Assembly: GCF_003119195.2 (NCBI RefSeq)
Contig: NZ_CP022253.1
Location: forward strand, 2,799,001-2,863,000
From: Azospirillum baldaniorum
GTDB taxonomy: Bacteria; Pseudomonadota; Alphaproteobacteria; Azospirillales; Azospirillaceae
Length of the DNA stretch: 64,000 bases
Direction: 5' to 3'
Numbering within the stretch: the stretch's first letter is position 1; each line of letters starts with the position of its first letter. Both the position numbers and the translations under genes were made by a program. Below, in pieces: positions 9,074-16,786 of this stretch. Below the pieces are notes generated by a model. The model did no database searches. It had not been told where the DNA came from and saw nothing but the letters and a program-made list of their open reading frames with translations.

Positions 9074-9727
9074 TCACACCGAAACGGCGACCAGGAACAG
9101 GCGCGGGGCGCCGCCCTGAGCCACGTTCGCCAGGGTGGTGACCTGGTTGTTCACCTGATTGTTGAACACGTCGTACACATAGGCGGTGCGTCCACCCGCC
9201 CAGAACCAGCCGAGCGTCGGGTTGCCCCCTCCGACGTCGGCCTGCTGGAAAATGCCGAAGGTCGCCAGCATGGAGACGTAGTTCAGGCCGGCGTTGCCGA
9301 GGCGCAGGGTCTGCTGCTTGATGATGTCGGCCTCGAAGCGGCCCCAGGCGTCATTGATCGGATTGGCGTGGGTCTGATTGATGCATTTCAGCTCGATGTA
9401 GACGTCATCCGCGATCCCGGCGTTGCGGCACAGGTAGAAATCGGCGCGCGCGGCGGCGCGGCGGTTGGCCGACACTCCCCAGGCCGGGCCGACCGCGGTG
9501 TAGGACAGAAAGGGGTTTCCACCGTTGGTGGAGGGGTAGGGCTGCTCCCGTTCGCAGGTCCAGTTGCCGGGAATGTTCAGAAACCCGTGCGCGATTTCCA
9601 GCTGGAGCCAGACCTCCCAGCCGCCGCGGATGTTGGCGTTCTGGGCGAAGACGTCGGCCCGTTGAAGATTGATGTTCCCGTTGTTGAATTCGGCTTGGAT
9701 GGTGTTCAGGAGTTGCTGGCAACGCAT
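9074..9727 (-). CDS. Unknown protein with a PD-(D/E)XK nuclease-like motif set
   Basis: A 217-residue soluble protein I cannot assign to a named family. What is visible: an acidic helix (GWEVWLQLEIAHGF, Glu38/Glu44), a strand with Asp96 (ARADFYLC), then DDVYIELKC with Glu112-x-Lys114, and an amphipathic helix (RFEADIIKQQTLR, 130-142). E ... D ... ExK in that order and spacing is the core layout of the PD-(D/E)XK superfamily (restriction enzymes, Holliday-junction resolvases, many repair and effector nucleases). No signal peptide. Start is ATG 9727 with AAGGGACATC upstream. It follows the hydrolase gene on the same strand, 112 bases away across an inverted repeat (9806-9843). No methylase or other defence gene adjoins. 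The nuclease call is inference. Confidence 0.7.
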   Translation of the reverse strand: MRCQQLLNTIQAEFNNGNINLQRADVFAQNANIRGGWEVWLQLEIAHGFLNIPGNWTCEREQPYPSTNGGNPFLSYTAVGPAWGVSANRRAAARADFYLCRNAGIADDVYIELKCINQTHANPINDAWGRFEADIIKQQTLRLGNAGLNYVSMLATFGIFQQADVGGGNPTLGWFWAGGRTAYVYDVFNNQVNNQVTTLANVAQGGAPRLFLVAVSV

Positions 9728-9805
9728 GGTGATGTCCCTTGCTGCGACTGGACGCCGGAGCTGCGCTCCAGGCTTCTGCAAGGGGACGGTTTCGCAGGGC
9801 CCCGC

Positions 9806-9843
9806 GTGACCGGAAATCCACGGTCGCCCGGGCTTCCGGTCAC
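9806..9843. repeat. 10-bp inverted repeat between hydrolase and nuclease-like gene
   Basis: GTGACCGGAA (9806-9815) and TTCCGGTCAC (9834-9843) are perfect complements 18 bases apart. The right arm overlaps the stop codon of the hydrolase gene. It could be a terminator for that gene (no T tract follows) or an operator for the gene starting at 9727. Confidence 0.5.
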
Positions 9844-10721
9844 TCCGTGAAGAAATTCAGCAGCGCCTGCGCGGTTTCCTCCGGCGCCTCCTCGGGGATG
9901 AAGTGGCCGGCGGGCATCACATGGCCCGCGATGGCCGGGGCGTAGCCGCGCCAGATGCCCAGCGGGTCGTCGTACAGGCGCCCGACCGCGCTGTTGCGGC
10001 CCCACAGGAACAGGGCCGGTCCTTCCACCTTGCGCCCCGCCGCGCGGTCCTCGCGGTCGTGCTCCAGGTCGATGCTCGCCGCGGCGCGGTAGTCCTCGCA
10101 CATGGCGTGGACGGTGGCGGGGTCGCGGAAGGCGGTGCGGTAGGCCTCCATCGCCTCCGGCTCGAAGATGTCGGCGCTGCTGCCGATGGAGCCGAGCACC
10201 TGCCCCAGGTAGAAATCCGGATCCGACCCGATCAGCCGTTCCGCCAGATTGTTGGGCTGGATCAGGAAGAACCAGTGGTAATAGGCGGTCGCCATGCGCT
10301 GGTCGATGCGGGCGAAGACCTCCAGCGTCGGCACCACGTCGAGGAAGGCGACGCGCTCGACCCGGTCGGGGTGGTCGAGGACGAGCCGGTGGGCCACCCG
10401 CGCGCCGCGGTCGTGCCCGGCCAGCCGGAAGCGGTCGAAGCCCAGCGCGGCCATCACCGCCACCTGATCGCGCCCGTTGGTGCGTTTGCAGTAGGTCTCG
10501 TGCGCGGAATCGCCCGGCGGCTTCGACGATTGGCCGTACCCCCTCAGGTCGGTCAGCACCACGGTGAAGCGCTCGGCCAGCCGCGGCGCGACCCGGTTCC
10601 ACAGGGCGTGACACTGCGGAAACCCATGAAGCAGAAGGAGCGGCGGCCCCTCGCCACCGACCAGCGTGTGGATCTCGGCGCCGTCGGTGGCGATGCGGTG
10701 TCGGGTGAACCCTTCGAACAT
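9840..10721 (-). CDS. Alpha/beta hydrolase, haloacetate (fluoroacetate) dehalogenase-like
   Basis: A 293-residue alpha/beta hydrolase. The nucleophile is an Asp (Asp104 in GHDRGAR), not Ser, as in haloacetate dehalogenases. Around it are Arg105 and Arg108 (carboxylate grip), Asp128 (LDVVPT), His149-Trp150 (YYHWFF), Tyr211 (EDYRA) and His273 (AGHFIPEE): each matches, at near constant offset, the catalytic and halide-pocket residues described for bacterial fluoroacetate dehalogenase (Asp110, Arg111, Arg114, Asp134, His155, Trp156, Tyr219, His280). So hydrolysis of haloacetates, possibly fluoroacetate, is predicted; epoxide hydrolase relatives share part of this set. Start ATG 10721 with a strong GGGGGAGGG site. 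Confidence 0.88.
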   Translation of the reverse strand: MFEGFTRHRIATDGAEIHTLVGGEGPPLLLLHGFPQCHALWNRVAPRLAERFTVVLTDLRGYGQSSKPPGDSAHETYCKRTNGRDQVAVMAALGFDRFRLAGHDRGARVAHRLVLDHPDRVERVAFLDVVPTLEVFARIDQRMATAYYHWFFLIQPNNLAERLIGSDPDFYLGQVLGSIGSSADIFEPEAMEAYRTAFRDPATVHAMCEDYRAAASIDLEHDREDRAAGRKVEGPALFLWGRNSAVGRLYDDPLGIWRGYAPAIAGHVMPAGHFIPEEAPEETAQALLNFFTE

Positions 10722-10846
10722 GCGCGCCCTCCCCCTATCCGTTTGAGTGTGGAGAACTGTCCTTCCGCATCGCGGGCTGTCGGAAACCCTTGGTGGGTTT
10801 CTCGCGTTTTTCAGGCGATTGCTTTCGACCTCAAGAGGAAAATGCC

Positions 10847-11005
10847 ATGCGTAGCCTGAAGAAGCTCGTCCTTTTCGCCGCTCTGGGTGCCGCCCTGACC
10901 ACCAGCCTCGCCGCCTGCAACACCGTCGAAGGCATGGGTGAGGACGTGCAGGCCGGCGGCCGCGCCATGGAGCGCTCGTCGGACAGCGTCCAGAAGAAGA
11001 TGTGA
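10847..11005 (+). CDS. Entericidin-type small lipoprotein
   Basis: A 52-residue lipoprotein: MRSLKKLVLFAALGAALTTS signal, lipobox LAAC, then a short amphipathic mature peptide (NTVEGMGEDVQAGGRAMERS). This is the pattern of the entericidin A/B family, small outer- or inner-membrane lipoproteins linked to stress and, in enterics, to programmed lysis; the role here is unknown. The start is ATG 10847 behind AGAGGAA, so an upstream in-frame ATG at 10790 is rejected. A strong hairpin follows at 11024-11045. Confidence 0.88.
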   Translation: MRSLKKLVLFAALGAALTTSLAACNTVEGMGEDVQAGGRAMERSSDSVQKKM

Positions 11006-11023
11006 ACCCTTGAGGCGCGGACT

Positions 11024-11045
11024 CCCCGGAGCTACGGCTCCGGGG
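11024..11045 (+). terminator. Hairpin after the entericidin gene
   Basis: CCCCGGAGC, four-base loop TACG, GCTCCGGGG: a perfect 9-bp stem 18 bases past the stop at 11005 and 20 bases past the convergent hldE stop at 11066. No long T tract, so strength is uncertain; it may serve both strands. Confidence 0.6.
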
Positions 11046-11065
11046 GTTCTGTGCCCCCAAAGATT

Positions 11066-12511
11066 TCAGCGCTGCATGCGCTTGATGGTGTTGGTCGTGC
11101 TCTGGCCGTCCACGAGGTCGGCCAGCACGACCTTGCCGCCGTAGCTCTGCACGAATCCGGCGCCGACCACCGTAGCAACGGTGTAGTCCGCCCCCTTCAC
11201 CAGCACGTCGGGCCGCAGGGCGCGGATCAGCTCCTCCGGCGTGTCCTCGCCGAAGATCACCACCAGATCGACGCAGGCCAGCGAGGCGAGCACCGTCGCC
11301 CGCGCCGTCTCGGTCTGCACCGGGCGCGTCTCGCCCTTCAGCCGCTTCACCGAGGCGTCGCTGTTCAGCCCGACCACCAGCACGTCGCAGGCGGCCTTCG
11401 CCTGATTCAGCAGCGAAATGTGGCCGGGGTGCAGCAGGTCGAAGCAACCGTTGGTGAAGCCCACCCGCTTGCCGCGGGCGCGCCAGCGCGCCGCCCGCTC
11501 CACGGCCTGCTCCAGCGTGTCGACCTTCTCCTCGCCGCTGCGCCATTCCTGCTCGTGCAGGGCGGACAGCAGTTCCGGTGCGCGGACCACCGCGGTGCCG
11601 ACCTTCCCCACCACGATCCCGGCGGCCAGATTGGCCAGCCGCGCCGCGTCGGACAGCTCCACCCCAACCGACAGGGCGGAGGTCAGCGTCGCCACCACCG
11701 TGTCGCCGGCGCCCGACACGTCGAAGACCTCGCGGGCGTCGGCCGGCAGATGGGTCGCGCCATCGCGGGTCACCACGGACATGCCGTGCTCGCTGCGCGT
11801 GGCCACCACGGCGTCGATGCCGCAGGTCTCCAGCAGGAAGCGACAGGCGGCCTCGACCTCCGCGTCGCTGTCGGCGGGCATCCCCGTCGCCTGGATCAAC
11901 TCCTTGCGGTTGGGCGTGATCACGCTGGCCCCGCGGTAGCGCCCGAAATCGTCGCCCTTGGGATCGACCACCACCGGCAACCCGGCCTCCCGCGCCGCCT
12001 GGATAAGCTGCGCCACCAGAGCGTCGGTCAGCACACCCTTGCCGTAGTCGGACAGGATCACCGCGCCCACCGTCAGCATGCCGGTGCGGGCGGCGACCAT
12101 CACCTCCTCCTCCGACCCGATGGCGGCAACGGTCTCGGCGTCGGCGCGCAGGAGCTGCTGGCGTCCGCCGATGAAGCGCGTCTTGACGGTGGTCTGGCGC
12201 CCCGGCTCGGCGACCAAGCCGCCGCCGTCGCCCGTCTCCTTCGCCACGAGGCGGACCAGCTCCAGCCCCGCCGCGTCCTCGCCCACCACCGACACGAAGC
12301 GGCAGCCGGCGCCCAGCGCCATGACGTTGGCGGCCACGTTGCCGGCGCCGCCGAGCATGGCCGTCTCGCGCTCGATCCGCAGAACGGGGATCGGCGCCTC
12401 GGGGGACACGCGGTCGACCGACCCGTAGATGAATCGGTCGAGCATGACGTCGCCGACGCACAGCACGCTGGCGCGGGACAGGGAGTCGATGTGACGGGCA
12501 AGGTCGCTCAT
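11066..12511 (-). CDS. hldE: Bifunctional heptose-7-phosphate kinase / heptose-1-phosphate adenylyltransferase
   Basis: Makes ADP-heptose for the lipopolysaccharide inner core in two steps. The 481-residue fusion has an N-terminal ribokinase/PfkB-type kinase (VGDVMLDRFIYGSVDRVSPE at the start, LGGAGNVAANV, and the catalytic loop DVSGAGDTVVATL near residue 270) and a C-terminal nucleotidyltransferase (VGFTNGCFDLLHPGHISLL near residue 350, NSDASVKRLKG). Both active-site signatures are intact, so both activities are expected. Normal length for HldE. Downstream of the 12581 gene on the same strand, with an inverted repeat between them. Confidence 0.96.
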   Translation of the reverse strand: MSDLARHIDSLSRASVLCVGDVMLDRFIYGSVDRVSPEAPIPVLRIERETAMLGGAGNVAANVMALGAGCRFVSVVGEDAAGLELVRLVAKETGDGGGLVAEPGRQTTVKTRFIGGRQQLLRADAETVAAIGSEEEVMVAARTGMLTVGAVILSDYGKGVLTDALVAQLIQAAREAGLPVVVDPKGDDFGRYRGASVITPNRKELIQATGMPADSDAEVEAACRFLLETCGIDAVVATRSEHGMSVVTRDGATHLPADAREVFDVSGAGDTVVATLTSALSVGVELSDAARLANLAAGIVVGKVGTAVVRAPELLSALHEQEWRSGEEKVDTLEQAVERAARWRARGKRVGFTNGCFDLLHPGHISLLNQAKAACDVLVVGLNSDASVKRLKGETRPVQTETARATVLASLACVDLVVIFGEDTPEELIRALRPDVLVKGADYTVATVVGAGFVQSYGGKVVLADLVDGQSTTNTIKRMQR

Positions 12512-12534
12512 GCCGGTTCTACTATCAACCTTGC

Positions 12535-12568
12535 GTCCGGGGCGCCAGAGGAGAGCGCAGCCCCGGAC
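12535..12568 (-). terminator. Possible terminator hairpin between two leftward genes
   Basis: GTCCGGGGC (12535-12543) and GCCCCGGAC (12560-12568) form a 9-bp stem with a 16-base loop just past the stop of the 12581-12913 gene. No T tract is seen, so it may instead attenuate or do nothing. Confidence 0.4.
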
Positions 12569-12580
12569 CGAGCGCGGCGG

Positions 12581-12913
12581 TCACTCGAAGGCCGGAACCT
12601 CGTGCCGCAGATCGCCGGTGCCCTTGGCGAAGGTCAGGGTCAACTGCCCCTGCAGTTCCCGCTCCGCCGCCTCGTCCGTTTCCGGAAGGGAGGGCGGCAG
12701 CGGCGGGCTGACCAGGATGCCGGCGGCGGCCAGCGCGTCGCCCAGCGCCGTCGTGCGGTTGGCGGGGACGCAGAAGGCGATGACCGCCATCACGTCGGAG
12801 AACAGCGTGTGGTCGACGATCCAGCCGCCGCTGCCGGTGATGCCGTCGGCCGCCGCCATCAGCGCGGCGGTCCGGTCGGTCTGCAAAACCGCTTCGAATC
12901 TCAGGATGGACAT
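12581..12913 (-). CDS. Small protein of unknown function (110 aa)
   Basis: A 110-residue soluble protein beginning MSILRFEAVLQTDRTAALMA. I do not recognise a domain. It has a central strand DVMAVIAFCVPANRT, a proline-rich turn (VSPPLPPSLPETDE) and an end with QGQLTLTFAKGTGDL, a layout suggesting a compact alpha/beta or ferredoxin-like fold of two strands pairs. Support for coding is the strong ribosome site AAGGAGGG seven bases before the ATG and clean high-GC codon use. It sits upstream of hldE on the same strand but is separated by a hairpin, so shared function is not implied. Confidence 0.7.
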   Translation of the reverse strand: MSILRFEAVLQTDRTAALMAAADGITGSGGWIVDHTLFSDVMAVIAFCVPANRTTALGDALAAAGILVSPPLPPSLPETDEAAERELQGQLTLTFAKGTGDLRHEVPAFE

Positions 12914-13103
12914 GGCCTGCCCTCCTTTTCGGGCTGCTCGGAAGGTCCAGTATGGACCGGCGGCACCGCCCCCTCAACCGGACAAAACCCCGCAGCCGCC
13001 CCGCGTCGGCTAGGCAGTTGCCCATCAGAAGAGTGCGGAAGGCCATGGTGCGGCGGATGCCTCCGCCGCACCGGCATGGTTGATTGCGGCCTGGGGTGCC
13101 CCG

Positions 13104-13934
13104 TCAGCCGATCCTCTTGGCGATCATGAAGGTGCCATAGCTCATGCTGAGCAGGTTGGTGGTTGACGGATTGTTTTGATGAGCCGCCATCTGCACATAG
13201 TCACTGGTTCCATTCAGCTCGACGACATCCATGCATACGGCGGCAAGGGAATAGGGGCTGGGCGCCGAGACGTTAGACGTGGATGTCATTACTCCATTCT
13301 TCTGGATTGCCACCGCAAGCGACCCATTGGGCTGAACGATCATGTTCGTCTGCGCATAGATTTCGTAAAGCCCCGCCACGGAGGGCCTGAAGCTGTTGGT
13401 GGCGGCGTGGAACGCCCCTCCGATGTCGAGGCTTGCTGCGGCCAGATTGACTTTCGTCCAGACCTGACGGGGGATCGGCTGTTCGACGCCGTTCAGATTC
13501 GCCCGGCACACGACATTACCGCTGGTCACCTGCTTCAGGTCGCTCAACGCCCGCTCATCGACGATGTCGGCGTCGGTGATAGCCGAAGCCGTATCCTGCA
13601 CAAACACCCGCGCCACCGGCAATGCGCCATCCGGAATGTTTGGCGGCGTGACGCTGTTCGGGCTACCCGCGACGACCGATGCCTCACCTGAAAGGCGATC
13701 AATGACCACGCGATCAATGCGGAAGCCGGAAGCCGGCCTGGCGAAGGGACCGACCACCTGCGTATCGACCTCCGTCAGCGTGGTGCCGGCGAAAAGATGG
13801 CCCGGATCGACAATGATCTTCATGCCCGGCGCGACCTGAGCATGCGGTGCGAAAGAACCGACAATGCGCTGGGCGACAGCCCAATTGGTAACACTCTGGG
13901 ACAGCTCGGACGGGTTGAAAGAATAGGTGCTCAT
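13104..13934 (-). CDS. C1q/TNF-like jelly-roll protein with phage-fibre-like N-terminus
   Basis: A 276-residue protein without a signal peptide. The N-terminal half (about 30-130) looks like phage tail or baseplate-associated proteins (PGHLFAGTTLTEVDTQVVG, then RIDRVVIDRLSGE, DGALPVARVFVQ). The C-terminal half (about 155-276) fits a C1q-like trimeric jelly roll: VNLAAASLDIGGAF, FRPSVAGLYEIYAQTNM, VAIQKNG, then SDYVQMAAHQNN and a closing YGTFMIAKR. Such domains form trimeric binding heads at fibre tips. Start ATG 13934 with AAGGAG. Upstream is a 266-base AT-rich stretch. No phage structural neighbours are present, so this may be a domesticated fibre or a surface adhesin exported by an unseen route. 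The family call rests on pattern only. Confidence 0.65.
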   Translation of the reverse strand: MSTYSFNPSELSQSVTNWAVAQRIVGSFAPHAQVAPGMKIIVDPGHLFAGTTLTEVDTQVVGPFARPASGFRIDRVVIDRLSGEASVVAGSPNSVTPPNIPDGALPVARVFVQDTASAITDADIVDERALSDLKQVTSGNVVCRANLNGVEQPIPRQVWTKVNLAAASLDIGGAFHAATNSFRPSVAGLYEIYAQTNMIVQPNGSLAVAIQKNGVMTSTSNVSAPSPYSLAAVCMDVVELNGTSDYVQMAAHQNNPSTTNLLSMSYGTFMIAKRIG

Positions 13935-13998
13935 GGTCAACTCCTTGACGCGATCAAATGGCTTCGGGATTCCCAAGGGCGATCAATGCCACCCTCAG

Positions 13999-14020
13999 AA
14001 AAAGGAATATCATCCTTTTT
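13999..14020. repeat. AT-rich inverted repeat upstream of the C1q-like gene
   Basis: AAAAAGGA (13999-14006), six bases, TCCTTTTT (14013-14020): a perfect 8-bp palindrome in a locally AT-rich stretch (about 13990-14060) that is unlike the rest of the window. It lies 65 bases upstream of the ATG at 13934 and could be an operator or part of a transferred promoter. Confidence 0.5.
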
Positions 14021-14200
14021 GACGGTTCTAAAGATATTTTTCCTATTTTTAGGATTATGAGGATGGTCCACCTGCCTGCCCGAAAGACGGCTGCCCTCAC
14101 TCATGCCGTCCCCCGGTAACGGGCAGCCGCTAGGCAGTCGTCTCCGCCTGTCCTATCTTCCGGCATCCCGTTCCCAAGACAGCGATCCCCGAAAACCGCC

Positions 14201-15655
14201 ATGCCCTTGCCCACCGTGACGCGCAGCCTGTCGGCCAAGCTGCTGGTGCTGACCGTGCTGTTCGTCCTGCTGGCCGAAGTGCTGATCTACACGCCGTCCA
14301 TCGCCCGTTATCGCCTGACCTATCTGGAGGAGCGGCTGGCCGCCGCCCATCTCGCCGCCCTGTCGGTGGAGGCGACGCCGGACATGATGGTGGCGATGGA
14401 GCTTCAGAACGAGCTGCTGGCCCATGTCGGCGCCCACGCGGTGGAGCTGATCCGGCCGGACAGCCGCGTCTACATGCTGTCCCGTTCCATGCCGCCGACG
14501 GTGGACGCCGTCTTCGACCTGCGCGGCGCCATGGCGCCGCGGCTGACCGCCGACGCCTTCATGGCGTTGGCCCAGCGGCGCGACCGGGTGATCCGGGTGA
14601 TCGGGCCGTCGCCCAAGGACCCCGCCTTCCAGGTCGACATGGTGATGGACGAGCGGCCGATGATCCAGGCGATGATCGACTTCTCGGGCCGCATCCTGGC
14701 GCTGTCGGTGGCGATCTCGCTGATCGCCGCGGTTCTGGTCTTCGTCTCGCTGACCCGGCTGCTGGTGCGGCCGATGCGCCGCCTGACCGAGGGGCTGGTC
14801 GCCATCCGCCGCGACCCCGACGGCACGCCCCCCTTCCAGCCGAGCGCCCGCACCGACGAGATCGGCGTGGCGGAGCGCGAGCTGGCCGACATGCAGGCCA
14901 CCATCCGCAGCGCTCTGCGCCAACGGGAACGGCTGGCCGCGCTGGGCACCGCGGTCGCCAAGATCAACCACGACCTGCGCGCCATCCTGTCGACTGCCGC
15001 CCTGCTGTCGGAACGGCTGGCCGAGAGCGCCGATCCGGAGGTGCGGCGGGTCACGCCGCGGCTGATGGCCTCCATCGACCGGGCGGTGGAACTGTGCGGC
15101 CAGACCATGACCTACACCCGCGACGGCCTGCTGCCCCTGGCGCGGACCGCGGTGCCGCTGCGCCCGCTGGTCGAGGAGGCCGGGACCATCGCGCTGGCTG
15201 CCCTGCGCCCGGATGGGGAGCGGGCGGAGCTGCGCTGGAACAACCGGGTGCCGGAGGGGCTGACCGTCCGCGCCGACGCCGCCCAGCTCTCCCGCGCTCT
15301 GGTCAATCTGGGGCGCAACGCGGCGCAGGCGGGGGCCGGAGCGGTGACGGTGATGGTGGAGACCCGGCCCGGCGGCGGGCTGATCCTGCTGGTCGCCGAC
15401 GACGGACCGGGCCTGCCGCCGCGGGCGCGGGACAACCTGTTCCAGCCCTTCGCCGGCTCGGCAAGGGCTGGCGGCGTCGGGCTCGGCCTCGCCATCGCGC
15501 GAGAGGTGCTGCGCGCCCATGGCGGCGACCTGCGGCTGGTGGAGAGCACCGCGGCGGGCACCGTCTTCGCGCTGGAGCTTCCCCCGGGGATCGTCGTGGA
15601 GGGTGCCGCCCGGGTGGGCGAAATGCCCACATCGGAATCGCCCATCCCGGATTGA
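14201..15655 (+). CDS. Membrane sensor histidine kinase (HAMP, HisKA-like, HATPase)
   Basis: A 484-residue two-component sensor kinase in the inner membrane. TM1 about 13-34, a periplasmic domain about 35-160, TM2 about 163-184, HAMP about 186-240, a phosphoacceptor helix with His257 in INHDLRAIL, then an HATPase domain: N box NLGRNAAQ, G1 DDGPGLPP, and G2 GVGLGLAIAREVLRAHGG. The H box is atypical in having NHDLR. No response regulator adjoins, so it is an orphan kinase; the ligand is unknown. The start ATG 14201 gives a short cytoplasmic lead before TM1. The 14061-14200 leader shows nothing distinctive. Confidence 0.92.
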   Translation: MPLPTVTRSLSAKLLVLTVLFVLLAEVLIYTPSIARYRLTYLEERLAAAHLAALSVEATPDMMVAMELQNELLAHVGAHAVELIRPDSRVYMLSRSMPPTVDAVFDLRGAMAPRLTADAFMALAQRRDRVIRVIGPSPKDPAFQVDMVMDERPMIQAMIDFSGRILALSVAISLIAAVLVFVSLTRLLVRPMRRLTEGLVAIRRDPDGTPPFQPSARTDEIGVAERELADMQATIRSALRQRERLAALGTAVAKINHDLRAILSTAALLSERLAESADPEVRRVTPRLMASIDRAVELCGQTMTYTRDGLLPLARTAVPLRPLVEEAGTIALAALRPDGERAELRWNNRVPEGLTVRADAAQLSRALVNLGRNAAQAGAGAVTVMVETRPGGGLILLVADDGPGLPPRARDNLFQPFAGSARAGGVGLGLAIAREVLRAHGGDLRLVESTAAGTVFALELPPGIVVEGAARVGEMPTSESPIPD

Positions 15656-15760
15656 TTTCCGGCGCCCGCTCCACCAGAATTCGCGGCACGGTCAACCCGT
15701 CGGCATCCCGCCGGGCGCACGCCCCGCGCGGGACCGGCAGCGAAGGAAGGGAACGGGACT

Positions 15761-15970
15761 TTGGAAGGCACGGGCAAGTGGATCACCGGGGGGATCCTGG
15801 GCTTCATGGCGTTCATCGGCCTGCTGGCGGCGTCGCGCGCGGCGGACACGGCGTTCTATTATGGCGGCTGGCTGCTGGCCATCGGCTGCATCGGGACGAT
15901 CTTCATGATGGTCACGAAGCACTACAACCAGATGGACGAGCAGATCGCCCGCCAGCGCGAGCAGGAATAA
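15761..15970 (+). CDS. Small two-TM membrane protein (69 aa)
   Basis: A 69-residue inner-membrane protein with two hydrophobic segments (WITGGILGFMAFIGLLAAS about 7-25 and YYGGWLLAIGCIGTIFMMV about 33-51) and a polar, charged C-terminal tail (HYNQMDEQIARQREQE). The start is TTG at 15761, chosen because AAGGAAGGGA lies at ideal spacing and no ATG is usable before the first membrane segment. Function unknown. It lies between the sensor kinase and tam, all rightward. Confidence 0.75.
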   Translation: MEGTGKWITGGILGFMAFIGLLAASRAADTAFYYGGWLLAIGCIGTIFMMVTKHYNQMDEQIARQREQE

Positions 15971-16003
15971 CCCACAACCCCCTTCAACCGGTGGAGGCCG
16001 GGC

Positions 16004-16768
16004 ATGCCGTGGGACCCCGAACAATACGCACGGTTCGAGTCCTGGCGCCGCCGCCCGGCCCACGACCTCGTAGCGGCCCTGCCCTCCCTGACCCCGCGGA
16101 CGGTGGTCGATCTCGGCTGCGGGGCCGGGCAGCTCGCCCGCCTGCTGGCCGAGCGCTGGCCGGAGGCCGAAGTGCTGGGGGTGGACAATTCCCCCGCCAT
16201 GCTGGAACGCGCGCGGGCCACGCCGTCCCGCGTGCGCTGGCTCCAGGCCGACCTTGGGGTCTGGCGCCCCGACAAGCCAGTCGATCTGCTGATCTCCAAC
16301 GCCGCCCTGCAATGGCTGGACGGGCACGAGCGGCTGTTCCCGGACCTGCTGCGGGCGCTGGCCCCCGGCGGGGTGCTGGCCGTGCAGATGCCCCGGAACT
16401 TCGACGCGCCCTCGCACCGCCTGTTGTACGAGACGGCGGCGGACGGCCCGTGGGCCGAGCGGCTGGCCCCGGTCCTGCGCACCGCACCGGTGCACGCGCC
16501 CGACGTCTATTACGGCTGGCTCGCCCCGCTCACCAAGCGTCTGGACCTCTGGGAGACCGAGTATCTCCAGGTTCTGGAGGGCGACGACCCGGTCCTGCAA
16601 TGGACGCGCGGCACGACGCTGCTGCCCGTCCTGGACACGCTGGCGGGCGCGGAGCTGGACGCCTTCCTGGCGGCCTACCGCGCCCGGCTGAACGCCGCCT
16701 ATCCCCGGCGCCCTGACGGCTGCACGCTGTTTCCCTTCAAGCGGCTGTTCCTCGTGGCGCGGGTGTAG
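16004..16768 (+). CDS. tam: Trans-aconitate 2-methyltransferase
   Basis: A 254-residue class I SAM-dependent methyltransferase of the Tam family, which methylates trans-aconitate, a toxic by-product that inhibits aconitase. Signature parts: MPWDPEQYARFESWRRRPAHDL at the start, motif I VVDLGCGAGQLARLLAERWP, GVDNSPAMLERA, and the mid-region NAALQWLDGHERLFPDLLRAL with LAVQMPRNFDAPSH. Length is normal for the family. Start ATG 16004 behind GGTGGAGG. Probably a single-gene unit or in a loose run with 15761. Confidence 0.92.
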   Translation: MPWDPEQYARFESWRRRPAHDLVAALPSLTPRTVVDLGCGAGQLARLLAERWPEAEVLGVDNSPAMLERARATPSRVRWLQADLGVWRPDKPVDLLISNAALQWLDGHERLFPDLLRALAPGGVLAVQMPRNFDAPSHRLLYETAADGPWAERLAPVLRTAPVHAPDVYYGWLAPLTKRLDLWETEYLQVLEGDDPVLQWTRGTTLLPVLDTLAGAELDAFLAAYRARLNAAYPRRPDGCTLFPFKRLFLVARV

Positions 16769-16786
16769 ACGGACGGCTTCCGGACG

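Noticed and set aside
13945..13957. An FNR-like word TTGA-CGCGA-TCAA upstream of the C1q-like gene
   Set aside because: The spacer is five bases, not six, and it overlaps the ribosome-site region.
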